Shown here piece after piece: positions 31,717 to 32,821 of a DNA stretch of 32,821 nt. Made by a program: the position numbers and the translations under genes. The DNA comes from DATIRA01 sp964553405 (GTDB lineage Bacteria; Pseudomonadota; Gammaproteobacteria; Steroidobacterales; Steroidobacteraceae): the NCBI GenBank assembly GCA_964553405.1, contig CAZKLS010000020.1, positions 1-32,821 on the forward strand. The letters run 5' to 3'. Position 1 is the stretch's first letter; every line of letters begins with the position of its first letter. The notes under the pieces were generated by a model. The model ran no database searches. It saw only the letters and a program-made list of their open reading frames with translations, and was not told where the DNA came from.

Positions 31717-32821
31717 ATGGGATATGCCAGCGGGTCTGATGCCAGGCTGCGGTCGGCCGCCGATGCCGAAGGGGCGCCGGTACCGCTGCGTTTCGTCAGC
31801 GCGGCTTCGCTCTTCGACGGGCACGACGCGGCAATCAACATCATCCGGCGCCTGCTGCAGTCGCACGGAGCCGAGGTCGTGCACCTCGGGCACAACCGCA
31901 GCGTCGCCGACATCGTTCGCGCCGCGATCCAGGAGGATGCCGACGGCATCGCGGTCAGCTCCTACCAGGGCGGTCACAACGAGTACTTCCGCTACATGGT
32001 GGACATGCTGCGCGAACTCGGTGCCGGCCACATCCGCGTGTTCGTCGGAGGCGGCGGAACGATAGCGCCGCAGGAAGTCGAGGAACTGCACGCCTACGGC
32101 ATCGAACGCATCTACACGCCAGAGGACGGTCGCACGCTCGGGCTCGACGGGATGATCGAGGATGTGCTCGAGCGCGCGCGGCACCACGCGCGGCCGGGCT
32201 TCGAATTCGGCCCAGTCGGTCCCCGGGACCAGCAGCAGGTCGCGCGCACGATCTCGCAGCTGGAACTCGGCGAGGCCTCGAAGGGCCTGCGGGAAACGCT
32301 GCAGAAGGCCGTGAGCCGCGCCCGCAGCCGGCCGCCGGTGATCGGGATCACCGGAACCGGTGGCGCCGGCAAGTCCAGCCTCACCGACGAGCTGCTGATG
32401 CGGTTCCTGCGCCACTTCCCGGAGCGCAACGTGGCGGTGGTCGCGATGGACCCCACCCGGCGCCGCAGCGGCGGCGCCCTGCTCGGCGACCGGATCCGGA
32501 TGAACTCGCTGTCGAACGAGCGCGTCTTCATGCGCTCGCTCGCGACGCGGCGACAGAACGTCGCGACCAGCGAGGTTCTCGGGGACGTGCTGAACCTGCT
32601 CCGGTACGCCGGCTTCGACCTGATCATCGTCGAGACCGCCGGCATCGGGCAGAGCGACTCGGAAATCGTCGACCTGGTGGACCTGCCGATTTACGTGATG
32701 ACCAGTGAGTACGGCGCCGCGAGCCAGCTCGAGAAGATCGACATGCTCGACTACGCCGAGCTGATCGTGCTGAACAAGTTCGAGAAGCGCGGCGCCGAGG
32801 ACGCGCTGCGCGACGTGCGCA
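31717..32821 (+). CDS. icmF: fused isobutyryl-CoA mutase IcmF, N-terminal part (3' end outside window)
   Basis: The frame is open from ATG 31717 (GAGGTGA six bases upstream) to the window edge: 368 residues of a protein normally near 1,090. IcmF interconverts isobutyryl-CoA and n-butyryl-CoA with adenosylcobalamin, and some members act on isovaleryl/pivalyl-CoA. The cobalamin domain starts at about residue 24 (RFVSAASLFDGHDAAIN, with the cobalt-coordinating His36), then SSYQGGHNEYFRYMV and FVGGGGTI. The G-protein chaperone domain follows: GITGTGGAGKSSLTDE (Lys219), MDPTRRRSGGALLGDR, ETAGIGQSD and the base-specificity motif NKFE at 353-356, all as in MeaB-type domains. The mutase domain is beyond the edge. 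It is divergent from tetR, which probably controls it. Confidence 0.95.
   Translation, partial: MGYASGSDARLRSAADAEGAPVPLRFVSAASLFDGHDAAINIIRRLLQSHGAEVVHLGHNRSVADIVRAAIQEDADGIAVSSYQGGHNEYFRYMVDMLRELGAGHIRVFVGGGGTIAPQEVEELHAYGIERIYTPEDGRTLGLDGMIEDVLERARHHARPGFEFGPVGPRDQQQVARTISQLELGEASKGLRETLQKAVSRARSRPPVIGITGTGGAGKSSLTDELLMRFLRHFPERNVAVVAMDPTRRRSGGALLGDRIRMNSLSNERVFMRSLATRRQNVATSEVLGDVLNLLRYAGFDLIIVETAGIGQSDSEIVDLVDLPIYVMTSEYGAASQLEKIDMLDYAELIVLNKFEKRGAEDALRDVR

Overview
The window is about 32.8 kb of G+C-rich, densely coded bacterial chromosome. Gene content suggests an aerobic, acyl-CoA-oxidising gammaproteobacterium: a TPP-riboswitch TonB receptor, zapE, ETF-ubiquinone oxidoreductase, the very large NAD-glutamate dehydrogenase and a FadB-type multifunctional protein. 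I cannot name a genus from sequence alone; the Nevskiales/Steroidobacter/Xanthomonas side of the class is an inference.

Left edge (1-1745): lower G+C than the rest, with a truncated unknown gene, a small protein resembling the PARP/ADP-ribosyltransferase fold, and a small lipoprotein. This accessory-looking segment ends at a solitary tRNA-Arg(UCG) at 1800-1876. Next come a LACTB2-like metallo-hydrolase, a signal-peptide-bearing SurE-like phosphatase and a PhzF-family isomerase.

Thiamine salvage operon (4738-8790): a -10 box, a complete TPP riboswitch whose conserved 3' end contains the Shine-Dalgarno sequence, a TonB-dependent outer-membrane receptor, a YkoF/MTH1187-type thiamine-binding protein, a PnuT-type inner-membrane transporter and an APH-fold probable thiamine kinase. 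Together these form one TPP-controlled route from the outer membrane to phosphorylated cofactor.

Acyl-CoA cluster 1 (8858-15266, + strand): a [2Fe-2S] ferredoxin, a PaaG-like crotonase without the usual catalytic glutamates, a thiolase, a FadB/FadJ-like protein, a nitronate-monooxygenase-family flavoprotein and an SDR. Convergent to it is gpmA with an added lysine-rich tail.

Minus-strand block (16158-27098): a MarR regulator, the 1610-residue NAD-glutamate dehydrogenase and a glycosyltransferase coupled to it by a TGATG overlap; upstream lies an ETF-QO, acetoacetyl-CoA synthetase, zapE run. A lipoprotein of the DUF2959 type is divergent from ETF-QO, and a strong hairpin followed by T's lies between them.

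Acyl-CoA cluster 2 (28025-32821): tetR, a thiolase, a FabG-like SDR and an HSD17B10-like dehydrogenase on the minus strand, divergent from icmF (fused isobutyryl-CoA mutase), which runs off the right edge. The shared intergenic region carries promoter-like sequences in both directions and two TACTC-N4-GTAG repeats 18 bp apart. This suggests regulated branched-chain or short-chain acyl-CoA catabolism. No CRISPR array, insertion sequence, rRNA or phage gene was seen.
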